DNA of 64,000 bases from Caproicibacter sp047777415 (GCA_047777415.1 JBKEEO010000001.1:744001-808000); one strand, 5' to 3'. Shown: positions 28,625-38,010, counted from the first letter of the stretch. The notes: generated by a model not told the origin, from the letters alone. Made by a program: numbers and translations.

Positions 28625-28662
28625 AAAAAGCCCGACTTTCGAAATAAGAAAGCCGGGCTTTT
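28625..28662. terminator. Bidirectional intrinsic terminator
   Basis: AAAAGCCCGACTTTC and GAAAGCCGGGCTTTT form a long stem around GAAATAA with A and T runs on both sides. It ends the Rnf-like operon and the convergent lipoprotein gene. Confidence 0.9.
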
Positions 28663-28679
28663 GGTGTTTTACAAACCTG

Positions 28680-29123
28680 TTAATATTTAATAGTCTTGAC
28701 AAAACTGTCAATTTCATCTTTTTTTGCAACCGTGCCTTTGCAGAATAAAAGGGTGTTATCCATTCGGATCAGCGTGTAATAAATTTCGCCGCTTTGTGCA
28801 GTGTATTTGTTGTAGGCATCGGAATCGATGGTGTTGTCCCCGTCGGTTACCGCCAAACTCTTTTTTTGGGAAATATATTCCTTCGACGCTGTGGCGGAAT
28901 CCGAAAAAACGGTAAAAGTGATTTTTGTGTCGGAATCACTTTTGGATGCAACAAGAGATGTTACGTCAGAACCGTAGGATGAGTCCTGTGTTATTTCGTA
29001 GCCGGAGTCCTCTGCTGCTTTTTGAAATTCGTCGGCGGAAATCGGTGTTCGGGCAGCACAGGCAGTCAAAACAGCGGCCATGGACAGAACAGCGGCCAAA
29101 AATCCAATAACTTTTTTCATCAT
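28680..29123 (-). CDS. Lipoprotein of unknown function
   Basis: 147 residues with a signal peptide and lipobox LTAC (cysteine about residue 22), so it is anchored on the outside of the membrane. The mature part is small, Ser/Asp-rich and ends in a predicted alpha/beta fold; TLIRMDNTLLFCKGT resembles a domain seen in small Clostridia lipoproteins, of unknown role. GGAGG precedes the double ATG. It stands alone, convergent with the Rnf-like operon. Confidence 0.75.
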   Translation of the reverse strand: MMKKVIGFLAAVLSMAAVLTACAARTPISADEFQKAAEDSGYEITQDSSYGSDVTSLVASKSDSDTKITFTVFSDSATASKEYISQKKSLAVTDGDNTIDSDAYNKYTAQSGEIYYTLIRMDNTLLFCKGTVAKKDEIDSFVKTIKY

Positions 29124-29382
29124 GATACCTCCGTCTTTGGAAAGTGTTCGTCCTTGTTCAATGAAAGAGTTAAAATCATTATAGACCGCTCTCTTTCTGT
29201 TTACAAGTCCGCAATGTATACGGCTTTCAATGCCGAAGATTTAGCTGTTTTCTGCCAAAGAAGAAACCCTGCGTTTTCTCCGATGCTATGAATTACCATA
29301 AACAACCTTGTTAAATCCTGTATAGTAAGCTCTTTCCTGCGGATAATATGGATGTAAATCATCACATAGGAGGGAAATCAAT

Positions 29383-29919
29383 TTGAAAGCCACAGGAATA
29401 GTCAGAAGAATCGACGACTTGGGTCGTGTTGTTATACCGAAAGAAATACGCAGAACTCTGCGCATCCGGGAAGGGGATGCCCTGGAGATTTACACGGATT
29501 CGCAGGGAGGCGTTATATTTAAAAAATATTCACCCGTGGGAGAGCTTTCCACATTTGCCTTCCAATATGCAGAAGTTCTCAGCCGCACCGCGGGCCTGCC
29601 TATGTTGATTTGCGACCGGGATCATGTTGTTGCCGCTGCCGGAGTATCCCGCAAGGAATATCTTGAGAGGAGAGTTTCTCCGGAGCTGGAGGAATGCATG
29701 CAGTCGCGCCGGACGTTTATCAGCACCAGCGGCGAAAGACTTCAGCCGGTGGAGGGGATAGACCGCATGGCAAGCGTTATCTGCCCCATTTTGGCTTCCA
29801 GCGATGTGACGGGGGCTGTCATTTTGCTGAGCGATGAAACCCAGGAAGCCCCAAATGAAACACAAATTAAGCTGATACAGGTTGCGGCAGCCTTTCTCGG
29901 CAAGCAAATGGAGGAATGA
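29383..29919 (+). CDS. spoVT: Stage V sporulation protein T
   Basis: A 178-residue transcription factor of late forespore development. Residues 1-50 are the AbrB-type swapped-hairpin DNA-binding domain (MKATGIVRRIDDLGRVVIPK is essentially the known SpoVT start) and residues 56-178 form a GAF-like domain. It starts with TTG, preceded by AGGAGGG. In Bacillus SpoVT adjusts sigma-G-dependent genes such as ger operons, and a ger operon is present at 58.6 kb. It stands alone. Confidence 0.95.
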   Translation: MKATGIVRRIDDLGRVVIPKEIRRTLRIREGDALEIYTDSQGGVIFKKYSPVGELSTFAFQYAEVLSRTAGLPMLICDRDHVVAAAGVSRKEYLERRVSPELEECMQSRRTFISTSGERLQPVEGIDRMASVICPILASSDVTGAVILLSDETQEAPNETQIKLIQVAAAFLGKQMEE

Positions 29920-29950
29920 GCGGATTACTGTAATCTTTTTTGGATTGCTC

Positions 29951-29979
29951 TTGCAATTTAAGATATACTGTGATAAAAT
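29951..29979 (+). promoter_or_regulatory. Promoter of the rimP-nusA-infB operon
   Basis: TTGCAA at 29951-29956, 17-base spacer, TAAAAT at 29974-29979, 75 bases before rimP. Confidence 0.75.
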
Positions 29980-30004
29980 AGCTAAGGAATATTAAGACAG
30001 GATG

Positions 30005-30034
30005 AAAGAGTGGGGCAACCCGCTCTTTTGTTTG
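30005..30034 (+). terminator. Leader terminator before rimP (candidate NusA attenuator)
   Basis: AAAGAGTGGG, the GNRA loop GCAA and CCCGCTCTTT make a 10-bp stem followed by TGTTTGT, inside the leader 20 bases before rimP. In Bacillus subtilis NusA represses its own operon by NusA-dependent termination at such a leader hairpin; the same logic is likely here. Confidence 0.7.
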
Positions 30035-30053
30035 TATAGTGGGGTGAAGCAAT

Positions 30054-30554
30054 ATGGCCGGAAAAGTCGGTAAAGGCGGCGTAGCCGCGTTGGTGCACAA
30101 TTTGGCACTGCCCTACGCGCAGCAATTGGGACTTTCGATTTGGGATGTGCGGTATGAAAAAGAAGGTGGTGCTTGGTACCTTCGAATCTTTATCGACAAG
30201 CCCGGCGGGGTGGGAATCGAGGACTGTGAAGCAATGAGCCGTGCGATTAACGGGCCATTGGATGAACTTGACCCAATTCGGGAATCGTACTGTTTGGAGG
30301 TTTCTTCACCCGGGCTGAATCGAGAACTCAGGCGCGAAGAGCATTTCGCGGCATTTTGGGGCGCCCGCGTAGCGGTCAGACTCATTCGTCCGCTGCCGGA
30401 CTCAACCAGAACTATTACAGGGTTACTTGCCGGGTACGACGGCGGCCGTATAAAACTTACGGCCGATTCCGGGGAAACGGTGGAAGTGCCTGTTCGAGAC
30501 ACCGCATGGGTGCGGCTGCAGGAGGATGAATTGGAGGAGTATGAGGAAAAATGA
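30054..30554 (+). CDS. rimP: Ribosome maturation factor RimP
   Basis: 166 residues, usual length, cytosolic factor for 30S subunit maturation. The hallmark LEVSSPGLNRELRREEHF lies at about residues 82-99, preceded by the RIFIDKPGGVGIEDCE domain. GGTGGGGTGA precedes the ATG. The stop overlaps the nusA start by four bases. Confidence 0.95.
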   Translation: MAGKVGKGGVAALVHNLALPYAQQLGLSIWDVRYEKEGGAWYLRIFIDKPGGVGIEDCEAMSRAINGPLDELDPIRESYCLEVSSPGLNRELRREEHFAAFWGARVAVRLIRPLPDSTRTITGLLAGYDGGRIKLTADSGETVEVPVRDTAWVRLQEDELEEYEEK

Positions 30555-31624
30555 ACAGCGAAATATTTGATGCCCTGAACCTGCTGGAAAAAGAGCGTGG
30601 CATTTCAGTCGATTTCATGATAGACCGGATTAAAAAAGCAATTGTGACCGCTTGTAAAAACAGCTATGGCAACGATGACTGTGTGGTAAACATGGATCAG
30701 GCAAAGGGACTTTTCGAAGTTTACCTGCGCAAAACTGCCGTCGTTGAGGACATAAAAGACAAGGGAAAAGAAATTACACTGGAAAAAGCGCGCGAAATAG
30801 ACCCTACCGCAGCACCGGGAGACAAGATTCCTGTTCCGCTTGATACAAAGGAATTCGGCCGCATTGCAGCACAAACCGCACGCAATATTATCCGCCAGGG
30901 AATTCGCGACGGAGAACGCGACCGTATGCTCCAGGAATTTGAGAGCAAAAATAAAGAAATGGTCAGTGCATTGGTAGAGCAGGTTGACCCGCGAAGCGGT
31001 GCAGCCACACTTACAATCGGCAAGGCAGAGGCTGTGCTGCCAAAGTCCGAGCAGGTGCCTGGTGAAACGCTGCGGGAAGGCGACCATATTAAGGTCTATG
31101 TGGCGGACGTCAAGGAAACTGACAAGGGCCCGCGCGCGATTATCAGCCGAATCCATCCGGATTTGGTCAAGCGCCTGTTTGAAGCGGAAGTACCTGAAAT
31201 TTACGATGGCACGGTTGAAATCAAGGCTGTTTCACGCGAGGCCGGTTCTAGAACAAAACTCGCTGTTTACAGCCACGATCCGAATGTTGACGCAGTTGGT
31301 TCCTGTATTGGTGCAAAAGGAATGCGTGTCAACCGCATAGTGGAAGAACTCGGCGGAGAAAAAATTGATATTGTTCAGTACAGTGAAGACCCAAAGCAAT
31401 TTATCGCTTCTGCACTTTCTCCGGCAAGTGTTGTGGATGTTGTGCCGGCGGAGGACGGTTCCCATGCATGTCGGGTTGCAGTGCCGGACGACCAGCTTTC
31501 ACTGGCAATTGGGAATAAGGGACAGAACGCCCGCCTTGCAGCAAGGCTGACAGGTTGGAAAATCGATATTAAACCGGAAAGCGGATTCTATTTTGATACG
31601 GAGAACGAATCCAAGGAAGAATAA
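30551..31624 (+). CDS. nusA: Transcription termination/antitermination factor NusA
   Basis: 357 residues, the length usual for Firmicutes, which lack the C-terminal acidic repeats of proteobacteria. The N-terminal RNA-polymerase-binding domain (1-125) is followed by S1 (about 135-200), KH1 (GSCIGAKGMRVNRIVEELGG near 255) and KH2 (LAIGNKGQNARLAARLTGW near 318). It enhances pausing and intrinsic termination and takes part in rRNA antitermination. It may control its own operon through the hairpin upstream of rimP. Confidence 0.97.
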   Translation: MNSEIFDALNLLEKERGISVDFMIDRIKKAIVTACKNSYGNDDCVVNMDQAKGLFEVYLRKTAVVEDIKDKGKEITLEKAREIDPTAAPGDKIPVPLDTKEFGRIAAQTARNIIRQGIRDGERDRMLQEFESKNKEMVSALVEQVDPRSGAATLTIGKAEAVLPKSEQVPGETLREGDHIKVYVADVKETDKGPRAIISRIHPDLVKRLFEAEVPEIYDGTVEIKAVSREAGSRTKLAVYSHDPNVDAVGSCIGAKGMRVNRIVEELGGEKIDIVQYSEDPKQFIASALSPASVVDVVPAEDGSHACRVAVPDDQLSLAIGNKGQNARLAARLTGWKIDIKPESGFYFDTENESKEE

Positions 31625-31658
31625 ATAAAAAGCACAGTTGCCAAAGGGGCGTGTTACC

Positions 31659-31928
31659 ATGCAGAAACGAAAAGTGCCGCTGCGCATGTGCGCAGGATGC
31701 GGGCAGATGAAGCCCAAAAAAGAACTGGTTCGGGTGGTTAAATCTCCGGAAGGAGAGATTTCCATGGATTTGTCCGGCCGCAAACCGGGCCGGGGTGCTT
31801 ACATCTGCAGGGATATCAATTGCCTGAAAGCGGCCCGCAAGGCCAGGCGGCTGGAAAAGTCCTTTTCGTGCCGAATCCCCGATGAAGTGTATGATCGGCT
31901 GGGGGAGGAACTGGTTGGGAATGAATAA
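31659..31928 (+). CDS. rnpM: YlxR/RnpM family RNA-binding protein
   Basis: 89 residues, DUF448 family. The fold carries RMCAGCGQMKPKKELVRVV at the start and the family's GRGAYIC motif. Members bind RNase P RNA and modulate its activity in Bacillus. AAAGGGG before the ATG at 31659 sets the start. It overlaps the next gene by eight bases. Confidence 0.9.
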   Translation: MQKRKVPLRMCAGCGQMKPKKELVRVVKSPEGEISMDLSGRKPGRGAYICRDINCLKAARKARRLEKSFSCRIPDEVYDRLGEELVGNE

Positions 31929-32223
31929 TAAGCTGCTGTCCCTGCTTGGAATTGCAAGGCGGGCCGGAAAGCTCAGCCTGGGATGCGATGCTGCACGGGA
32001 TGCGGCACTTGGGGGATGCCCGCTGATTCTTTTCGCTGCGGACCTCTCGCCTCACACGGTTCGCAAAGTTACCGCGGCCGTGGCTCGGGGAAAAACAGAA
32101 ATGGTAACGTTGCATGCGGATATGGACGCAATTGGCAAAGCCATTGGAAAACGGACGGGGGTTATCGCAGTTCATGATATAGGATTTGCAAAAAAGCTGC
32201 TCGCACTGAACGCGGAAGAATGA
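31921..32223 (+). CDS. L7Ae-family RNA-binding protein (YlxQ)
   Basis: 100 residues of the L7Ae/L30e/S12e/Gadd45 family, position and length of YlxQ, a K-turn-binding-type protein always found between rnpM and infB in Firmicutes. LLGIARRAGKLSLG and the SPHTVRKV segment are recognisable. It starts within the rnpM gene (GGGAATGAATAA), so translation is coupled. Confidence 0.88.
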   Translation: MNNKLLSLLGIARRAGKLSLGCDAARDAALGGCPLILFAADLSPHTVRKVTAAVARGKTEMVTLHADMDAIGKAIGKRTGVIAVHDIGFAKKLLALNAEE

Positions 32224-32238
32224 GGAGGATTTGATACT

Positions 32239-34773
32239 ATGATGATAAAATACAGGGTGCACGAGGTTGCAAAGGATCTGAACGTTCCGAACAAGGACGT
32301 GATTAATGCTTTGCAGAAATACACCGGTGAAACAAAAAAGCACATGACAGCGCTAAATGAAGATGAGCTGGATATCGTGTTTGAAACATTTACACAGAAA
32401 CACAATACGGACAGTCTGGACGCTTATTTTGCTGAAGCGAACAAGCGCGAACCAATTGTAGAGCCGGAGCGTCCGGATGTAGCAATTCGTACCAATCAGG
32501 CGGCAAGTACAGAGAAATCGGCCTCCTCACCGCAGAATCAGCCTGCAGCATCTAAGGCATCCTCCTCAGCAGCCCGCAAAAATGACGGAAAGAAAACCGA
32601 AGGCAAAGGACAGCCCTCCGGCAGCCGTCAGCGCCAGGGACAAAAGAATGAGCAGCCAAAACAGCAGCGCAGTAATTCGCAAAAGCATACCGCTCAGCAG
32701 AAGAATGCACACACCAGCCGCAACGCGAATGCCGGTCAGGAACAAACAAAACAGAAGAGTAATGTTCAACTGCAAACTGCAGATAATACCATCCAGAGAC
32801 CGGCGGGAAGAATTATAGACACCCATGCTTCCCATGTGGAACTGGATAAATATAATGAAAAATATGACCGTTTGGCTTCAGAGAAAGTCAAGCAGAATGA
32901 CAATGTTGTGAAAAAACAGAAGCTGACCCAGCGCAAGTCCCAGTACAGAGGAAAATCACGCAAGGCCCGCAAGGAAACGGAAGCGGAGCGCCTGCGCCGT
33001 ATCGCGATGGAGCGCAAGGCGAAACCCATCACCGTGCAGATTCCGGAGCAGATTACGGTTGGAGAACTTGCCATGCGCCTAAAAGCGACTGCGGCAGAAG
33101 TGATTAAGAAGCTAATGGCTATGGGCGTGTTTGCTACAGTCAACGACGTGATTGATTTTGATACCGCGTCCCTTGTTGCGATGGAATTCCACGCAAAAGT
33201 GGAAAAAGAAGTTGTTGTGACCATTGAAGAGCGCATCATTGACGACAGCGAGGATGAGGATGATAACCTTGTTCCGCGCGCGCCGGTCGTTGTGGTTATG
33301 GGCCATGTTGACCACGGCAAAACATCCCTGCTTGACGCAATTCGCCATACCAGCGTAACAGAGACAGAAGCGGGAGGCATTACCCAGCATATTGGTGCCT
33401 ATCAGGTCAAGGTCGACGGCCGCGACGTCACATTCCTGGATACCCCGGGCCATGAGGCTTTTACCACCATGCGTGCAAGGGGTGCCCAAGTGACGGATAT
33501 TGCGGTTTTGGTTGTTGCCGCCGATGACGGTATTATGCCGCAAACGGTGGAGGCCATCAACCACGCAAAGGCCGCGGAAGTGTCCATTATTGTGGCAATC
33601 AACAAAATGGATAAACCGGGAGCCAATCCTCAGCTGGTTATGGAAGGCCTGACAAAATATGGCCTTGTTCCGGAAGAGTGGGGCGGGGATGTGCCCTGTG
33701 TACCGGTCTCTGCGGTGCAAAAAACAGGCATTAAAGATCTTCTGGAAATGATTCTTTTGGTTGCAGATATGAAAGAACTGAAAGCCAATCCGGATCGTGC
33801 GGCAAAGGGTACTGTGGTGGAGGCAAGGCTGGACAAAGGACGCGGACCGGTTGCAACGCTGTTGATTCAGAACGGAACTCTGCACAAGGGCGATATCCTT
33901 GTTGCCGGCACTACAGTGGGCCGCGTGCGCGCCATGACGGATGAAAACGGCAAGCCGATTAAATCGGCGGGACCGAGCGTGCCGGTGGAGATTACCGGAC
34001 TGGATGATGTTCCCACGGGCGGCGATGTTTTCAACGCCGTTTCTGATGAACGCCTTGCAAGGGAATTGGTTGAACAGCGCCGCAATCAGCTCAAAGAAGA
34101 AAAATTCAATGCACGCACTAAGGTCACGCTTGACAACCTCTTTGAGCAGATGCAGCAGGGCGAGATGAAAGAGTTGCATCTCATTGTCAAGGCGGACGTA
34201 CAAGGTTCCGTTGAGGCGGTTTGTCAGTCGCTTGAGAAACTGACAAACGACGAAGTACGCGTCAACGTAATTCACAGCGGAGTAGGCGCTATCAGTGAAT
34301 CAGATGTTATGCTGGCCACGGCTTCCAATGCGATTATCGTGGGCTTTAATGTGCGCCCGGACCCGGTTGCGGAACAGAACGCGAAACGTGACGGCGTTGA
34401 ACTGAGATTGTACCGCGTGATTTATGACTGCATCAATGAAATCAGCGACGCCATGAAGGGTATGCTTGCTCCTAAATTCCGTGAAGTGGCACTCGGAAAA
34501 GCAGAAGTGCGTAAGGTTTATCGCATCAGCAGCATTGGGACCATCGGCGGCTGCCATGTTACCACCGGAAAAATCACGCGCAATGCACAGATTCGCATTG
34601 TTCGCGACGGCATCGTTTTAGCGGAAGACAAGATCGCTTCCCTAAAACGGTTCAAGGATGACGTGAAGGAAGTCGCGGAAGGATACGACTGCGGCATTGG
34701 ACTTGAAAAGTACAACGATATTAAGGAAGGCGATATGCTGGAAGCCTTCGAGATGCAAGAGTACAGAGATTAA
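32239..34773 (+). CDS. infB: Translation initiation factor IF-2
   Basis: 844-residue GTPase that brings initiator tRNA to the ribosome. It has an N-terminal IF2N domain (1-55), a Gln/Lys/Ser-rich unstructured linker (about 85-200), a second IF2N (about 265-320), then the G domain with GHVDHGKTSLLDAIR (about 355), DTPGHEAFTTMRARG and NKMDKPG, followed by the conserved domains II-IV. TGAGGAGG precedes the ATG; a second ATG directly follows. The linker's composition is low-complexity and is expected to vary between species. Confidence 0.97.
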   Translation: MMIKYRVHEVAKDLNVPNKDVINALQKYTGETKKHMTALNEDELDIVFETFTQKHNTDSLDAYFAEANKREPIVEPERPDVAIRTNQAASTEKSASSPQNQPAASKASSSAARKNDGKKTEGKGQPSGSRQRQGQKNEQPKQQRSNSQKHTAQQKNAHTSRNANAGQEQTKQKSNVQLQTADNTIQRPAGRIIDTHASHVELDKYNEKYDRLASEKVKQNDNVVKKQKLTQRKSQYRGKSRKARKETEAERLRRIAMERKAKPITVQIPEQITVGELAMRLKATAAEVIKKLMAMGVFATVNDVIDFDTASLVAMEFHAKVEKEVVVTIEERIIDDSEDEDDNLVPRAPVVVVMGHVDHGKTSLLDAIRHTSVTETEAGGITQHIGAYQVKVDGRDVTFLDTPGHEAFTTMRARGAQVTDIAVLVVAADDGIMPQTVEAINHAKAAEVSIIVAINKMDKPGANPQLVMEGLTKYGLVPEEWGGDVPCVPVSAVQKTGIKDLLEMILLVADMKELKANPDRAAKGTVVEARLDKGRGPVATLLIQNGTLHKGDILVAGTTVGRVRAMTDENGKPIKSAGPSVPVEITGLDDVPTGGDVFNAVSDERLARELVEQRRNQLKEEKFNARTKVTLDNLFEQMQQGEMKELHLIVKADVQGSVEAVCQSLEKLTNDEVRVNVIHSGVGAISESDVMLATASNAIIVGFNVRPDPVAEQNAKRDGVELRLYRVIYDCINEISDAMKGMLAPKFREVALGKAEVRKVYRISSIGTIGGCHVTTGKITRNAQIRIVRDGIVLAEDKIASLKRFKDDVKEVAEGYDCGIGLEKYNDIKEGDMLEAFEMQEYRD

Positions 34774-34781
34774 TGGAAAGC

Positions 34782-34810
34782 TGCCCGCCGTGCAAGCGGC
34801 GGGCTTTTTC
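34782..34810 (+). terminator. Intrinsic terminator between infB and rbfA
   Basis: GCCCGCCG and GCGGCGGGC form a strong stem around TGCAA, followed by TTTTTC. It lies within the operon, 20 bases before rbfA, and no clear new promoter is seen between it and rbfA. It would lower, not abolish, downstream expression. Confidence 0.8.
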
Positions 34811-34830
34811 ACCAGGGAGGGATTGTCTTT

Positions 34831-35190
34831 ATGGCCGGACATAAACTGGGACGGGTTACGGAAGATATCAAGCGCGAACTGTCGGCAATTTTCCGTGAAC
34901 TGAAAGATCCTCGGGTTCAGGGACTGATCAGTATTGTCCGTGTGGATTTGACAAACGATTTGTCCTATTGTACGGTGTATATCAGCGCAATGGAGGGAAT
35001 GGACCGCGCAAAAGAGGCTGTAAAAGGTCTAAAATCCGCTTCAGGGTTCATTCGGAGGGAACTCGGCCGCCGTCTCTCTCTGCGCAAAGTTCCAGAAATT
35101 GTTTTTAAAGCGACTGATTCCATCGAATACAGCGCAAATATCGCAAGAATACTCAACAGCCTGAAGGAGGAGCGGAATGATCGGGATTAA
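34831..35190 (+). CDS. rbfA: Ribosome-binding factor A
   Basis: 119 residues, usual length, KH-type factor for 16S 5'-end maturation. RVTEDIKRELSAIFRELKDPRV at the start is typical. AGGGAGGG precedes the ATG. It overlaps nrnA by 14 bases. Confidence 0.95.
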   Translation: MAGHKLGRVTEDIKRELSAIFRELKDPRVQGLISIVRVDLTNDLSYCTVYISAMEGMDRAKEAVKGLKSASGFIRRELGRRLSLRKVPEIVFKATDSIEYSANIARILNSLKEERNDRD

Positions 35191-36133
35191 GGAAGCGGCG
35201 GCGCGCCTTCGGGGAGCCGAACGAGTGCTGATTTTAAGCCACCAGTTCCCCGACGGAGATACGCTCGGCTGCGCGTCCGCCCTGTGCCGCGGGCTCCGAC
35301 AAATGGACAAGCGGGCGATGATTCGGTGCTCCGATAACATCGGGCCAAAATATGCGTTTTTATTTCGGGACCTAGAAGATGATGAATTTGAACCGGACTT
35401 AGTTGTATCTGTGGATATTGCGGATGAGAAACTGCTTGGAGAACCGCTGCAATCCAAGTGGGGCGGAAAAGTGGACCTAGCCATTGACCACCACCCGTCA
35501 AATACGCTTTTTGCTGCAGAAACCTGCCTGAACCCAAAGGCAGCGGCAACCTGCGAAATTATCTACGATATCTTACGCGAACTGAACGTCACCATTGGCC
35601 CGGAAATTGCTGCTCCGCTTTACACCGGCATCACGACGGACACCGGCTGCTTTAAGTATATTAATGTCACACCGCGCACTTACCGTATTGCGGCCGATTT
35701 GGTTGAAACAGGCATTGATGCGCCGACAATTAATCGTGAAATGTTTGATACAAAAAGCCGCGCTAGGCTGGAAATGGAGCGCAGAGTGCTCGATTCTATT
35801 GAATATGAGTGCGACGGCAAAGTTGCGGTGATTGTGATTTCCCAGAAGATGATAGAGGAATCCGGCGCAAAACAGGATGATTTGGATGGCCTTGCGACCA
35901 TTCCCCGCGGCATTGAAGGCGTTTTAATCGGCGTGACACTGCGCGAAAAAGAGGACGGTACGTGGAAAGTATCGCTTCGTGCGCGCGACCCGGCAAACGC
36001 CTCGGAAATCTGTGAAAAATTCGGCGGCGGCGGCCATAAAGGGGCTGCCGGCTGCACGTTAAAATACCCGCTGACCGAAGCGAAAACACAAATGCTTCGC
36101 GCGGTAACAAAGTATTTGGAAGATCGCTTATGA
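35177..36133 (+). CDS. nrnA: Bifunctional oligoribonuclease / pAp phosphatase NrnA
   Basis: 318 residues, DHH-DHHA1 phosphoesterase. Metal ligands are in SHQFPDGDTLGCA (about 22), VDIADE (about 79) and the IDHHPSN motif (about 104); DHHA1 ends with GGGGHKGAAGC near 277. It degrades nanoRNAs and 3'-phosphoadenosine 5'-phosphate. GGAGGAGCGG precedes the start. It overlaps truB by four bases. Confidence 0.93.
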   Translation: MIGIKEAAARLRGAERVLILSHQFPDGDTLGCASALCRGLRQMDKRAMIRCSDNIGPKYAFLFRDLEDDEFEPDLVVSVDIADEKLLGEPLQSKWGGKVDLAIDHHPSNTLFAAETCLNPKAAATCEIIYDILRELNVTIGPEIAAPLYTGITTDTGCFKYINVTPRTYRIAADLVETGIDAPTINREMFDTKSRARLEMERRVLDSIEYECDGKVAVIVISQKMIEESGAKQDDLDGLATIPRGIEGVLIGVTLREKEDGTWKVSLRARDPANASEICEKFGGGGHKGAAGCTLKYPLTEAKTQMLRAVTKYLEDRL

Positions 36134-37035
36134 ATGGAGTTCTCATTTTAGACAAACCCGCCGGGTTTACTTCTTTTGATGCGGTTGCAGTCATGCGCGG
36201 CTTGACGCATGAACGAAAGATCGGTCATACGGGAACATTGGACCCGATGGCAACCGGTGTGCTTCCGCTGCTGATTGGGTGCGCGACGCGTGCCAATGCG
36301 CTGCTGCCCGACACGGACAAAGAATACGAGGCGGGTTTTCAATTGGGAATTGAAACGGATACGCAAGATACAACGGGCAAAGTCATCGCAGAAAGTGAAC
36401 GCGGAGCAACTGCGGAGGAAGTGGAGGCGGCACTCGGCCCATTTCGCGGCAATATTCTGCAGATTCCTCCCATGGTTTCGGCTGTCAGCGTAGGCGGCAA
36501 GCGCCTTTATGACCTTGCACGGCAGGGCATCGAAGTGGAGCGCAAGCCCCGCTCGGTGACAATCAGCCGATTGGAACTTTTAAGCTATGACGAATCCACC
36601 CGCAGCGGCACGCTCAGAATTGCATGTTCCAAAGGCACCTATATCCGCACGCTTTGTTCGGATTTGGGAAAGGCGCTGCATACATACGGTGTTATGTCCG
36701 CACTGCGCCGAACGCGTGCATGCGGTTTTACGCTTGATGACTGTGTCACCTTGCCGCGGGCAAAAGAGCTGGCAGCACAGGGCAGGCTTGGAGAATGTGT
36801 GCTTCCGGTGGAAACGCTGTTTTTAAGTATGCCGTCCGTAGCTGTATCGGCTGCACAGGCAAAGCGTTTTTCCAACGGCGGCGCCTTGGATTTAAGAAGA
36901 ACATCTTTGCGCCGCTCCATGCCGCCGGAAGAAACAGTGCTGCGTGTCAGAAATCCGAAAGGTGAATTTCTTGGACTGGGCCGGGTTGCAGGCGGGCAGC
37001 TTCGCGTGCTGCGATTGTTTCGGTGTGGTGAATAA
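36130..37035 (+). CDS. truB: tRNA pseudouridine(55) synthase
   Basis: 301 residues; makes the universal pseudouridine 55 in the T-loop. The catalytic aspartate is in HTGTLDPMATGVLPLLIG near residue 38, preceded by LDKPAGFTS. A C-terminal extension of about 60 residues fits a PUA-like domain. It starts inside the nrnA stop. Confidence 0.95.
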   Translation: MNGVLILDKPAGFTSFDAVAVMRGLTHERKIGHTGTLDPMATGVLPLLIGCATRANALLPDTDKEYEAGFQLGIETDTQDTTGKVIAESERGATAEEVEAALGPFRGNILQIPPMVSAVSVGGKRLYDLARQGIEVERKPRSVTISRLELLSYDESTRSGTLRIACSKGTYIRTLCSDLGKALHTYGVMSALRRTRACGFTLDDCVTLPRAKELAAQGRLGECVLPVETLFLSMPSVAVSAAQAKRFSNGGALDLRRTSLRRSMPPEETVLRVRNPKGEFLGLGRVAGGQLRVLRLFRCGE

Positions 37036-37061
37036 AGAGTTTGTTTTGGAGAAAAATTAGT

Positions 37062-37991
37062 ATGGATGTTTTCAGAACATTGGTACCGTCTGCAGGGGAC
37101 AGCGCCGTTGCACTTGGCAATTTTGACGGACTGCATATTGGGCATCAAAAAGTGATTTCCTTAGCGCTGGACGGCGCGGCGGACGGCCTGCTTCCCACTG
37201 TATTCACCTTTGTGGAAAATCCGCTTGTGGATTTGGGCGGACGAGCCGGCGGACGTCTGCAGACGCAGGAAGAAAAGATTAGTCTTCTGCGGGACATGGG
37301 TGTTCGGCAGCTTTACATGGTTGATTTTCGTTCAGTAATGGATTTGAGTGCCGAAGAATTCGTTGAGCAAGTGCTTATCGGATATATGAAGGCGAAAAAG
37401 GTTTGCTGTGGGTTCAATTTTACATTTGGGCGCGGCGGCAAGGCGGACAGCACCGTGCTGACTGCACTGTGCAAAGCGCGCGGCATCGAGGTATCTGTTG
37501 CACAGGCGGTGCAGCTGGATGGCATGCCGGTCAGTTCCACACGCATCCGCGGGTTGGTAGAGTCCGGACGCGTGGAGGAAGCACAGCGTTTGCTGGGACG
37601 TCCGTTTGGCTATTGTACGCCGGTTCAGCACGGGAAAAGGCTGGGGCATTCCCTTGGCACACCTACGCTGAATCAAGAGCTGCCGGTCGGATTCGTTCAG
37701 CCGAAATTTGGTGTATATGTTTCGCAGGTCGAGATAGAAAGCAAGAATTATTTCGGCGTGACAAACGTTGGGGTTCGGCCCACGGTAGGTGCGGACCATG
37801 TGATTTCTGAAACTTGGATGCCGGATTACCGCGGCGCCGATTTGTACGGGAAATCGCTTCGCGTGGAATTGCTTCGCTTTTTGCGCCCGGAACGAAAGTT
37901 CTCCACGCTGGAAGAACTTCAGAGCGCCATTTTGCAAGACGGTGCACAGGCGCGAGAAATCTACCGCGGGCTGCAGTTGGCAGACAAATGA
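37062..37991 (+). CDS. ribF: Bifunctional riboflavin kinase / FAD synthetase
   Basis: 309 residues, converting riboflavin to FMN and FAD. The N-terminal nucleotidyltransferase carries GNFDGLHIGHQ (about 17-27) and STRIRGLVESGRV; the C-terminal flavokinase has HGKRLGHSLGTPTLN near residue 190. The frame is open to 37041, but the GGAG before the ATG at 37062 and the protein start DVFRTL favour that start. It follows truB after 26 bases and ends the operon. Confidence 0.93.
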   Translation: MDVFRTLVPSAGDSAVALGNFDGLHIGHQKVISLALDGAADGLLPTVFTFVENPLVDLGGRAGGRLQTQEEKISLLRDMGVRQLYMVDFRSVMDLSAEEFVEQVLIGYMKAKKVCCGFNFTFGRGGKADSTVLTALCKARGIEVSVAQAVQLDGMPVSSTRIRGLVESGRVEEAQRLLGRPFGYCTPVQHGKRLGHSLGTPTLNQELPVGFVQPKFGVYVSQVEIESKNYFGVTNVGVRPTVGADHVISETWMPDYRGADLYGKSLRVELLRFLRPERKFSTLEELQSAILQDGAQAREIYRGLQLADK

Positions 37992-38010
37992 GTTTGTGAT
38001 TATTTTGTGA

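Noticed and set aside
33112..34275. 387-codon frame antisense to infB
   Set aside because: It mirrors the codon bias of infB, has no recognisable domain and no ribosome binding site.
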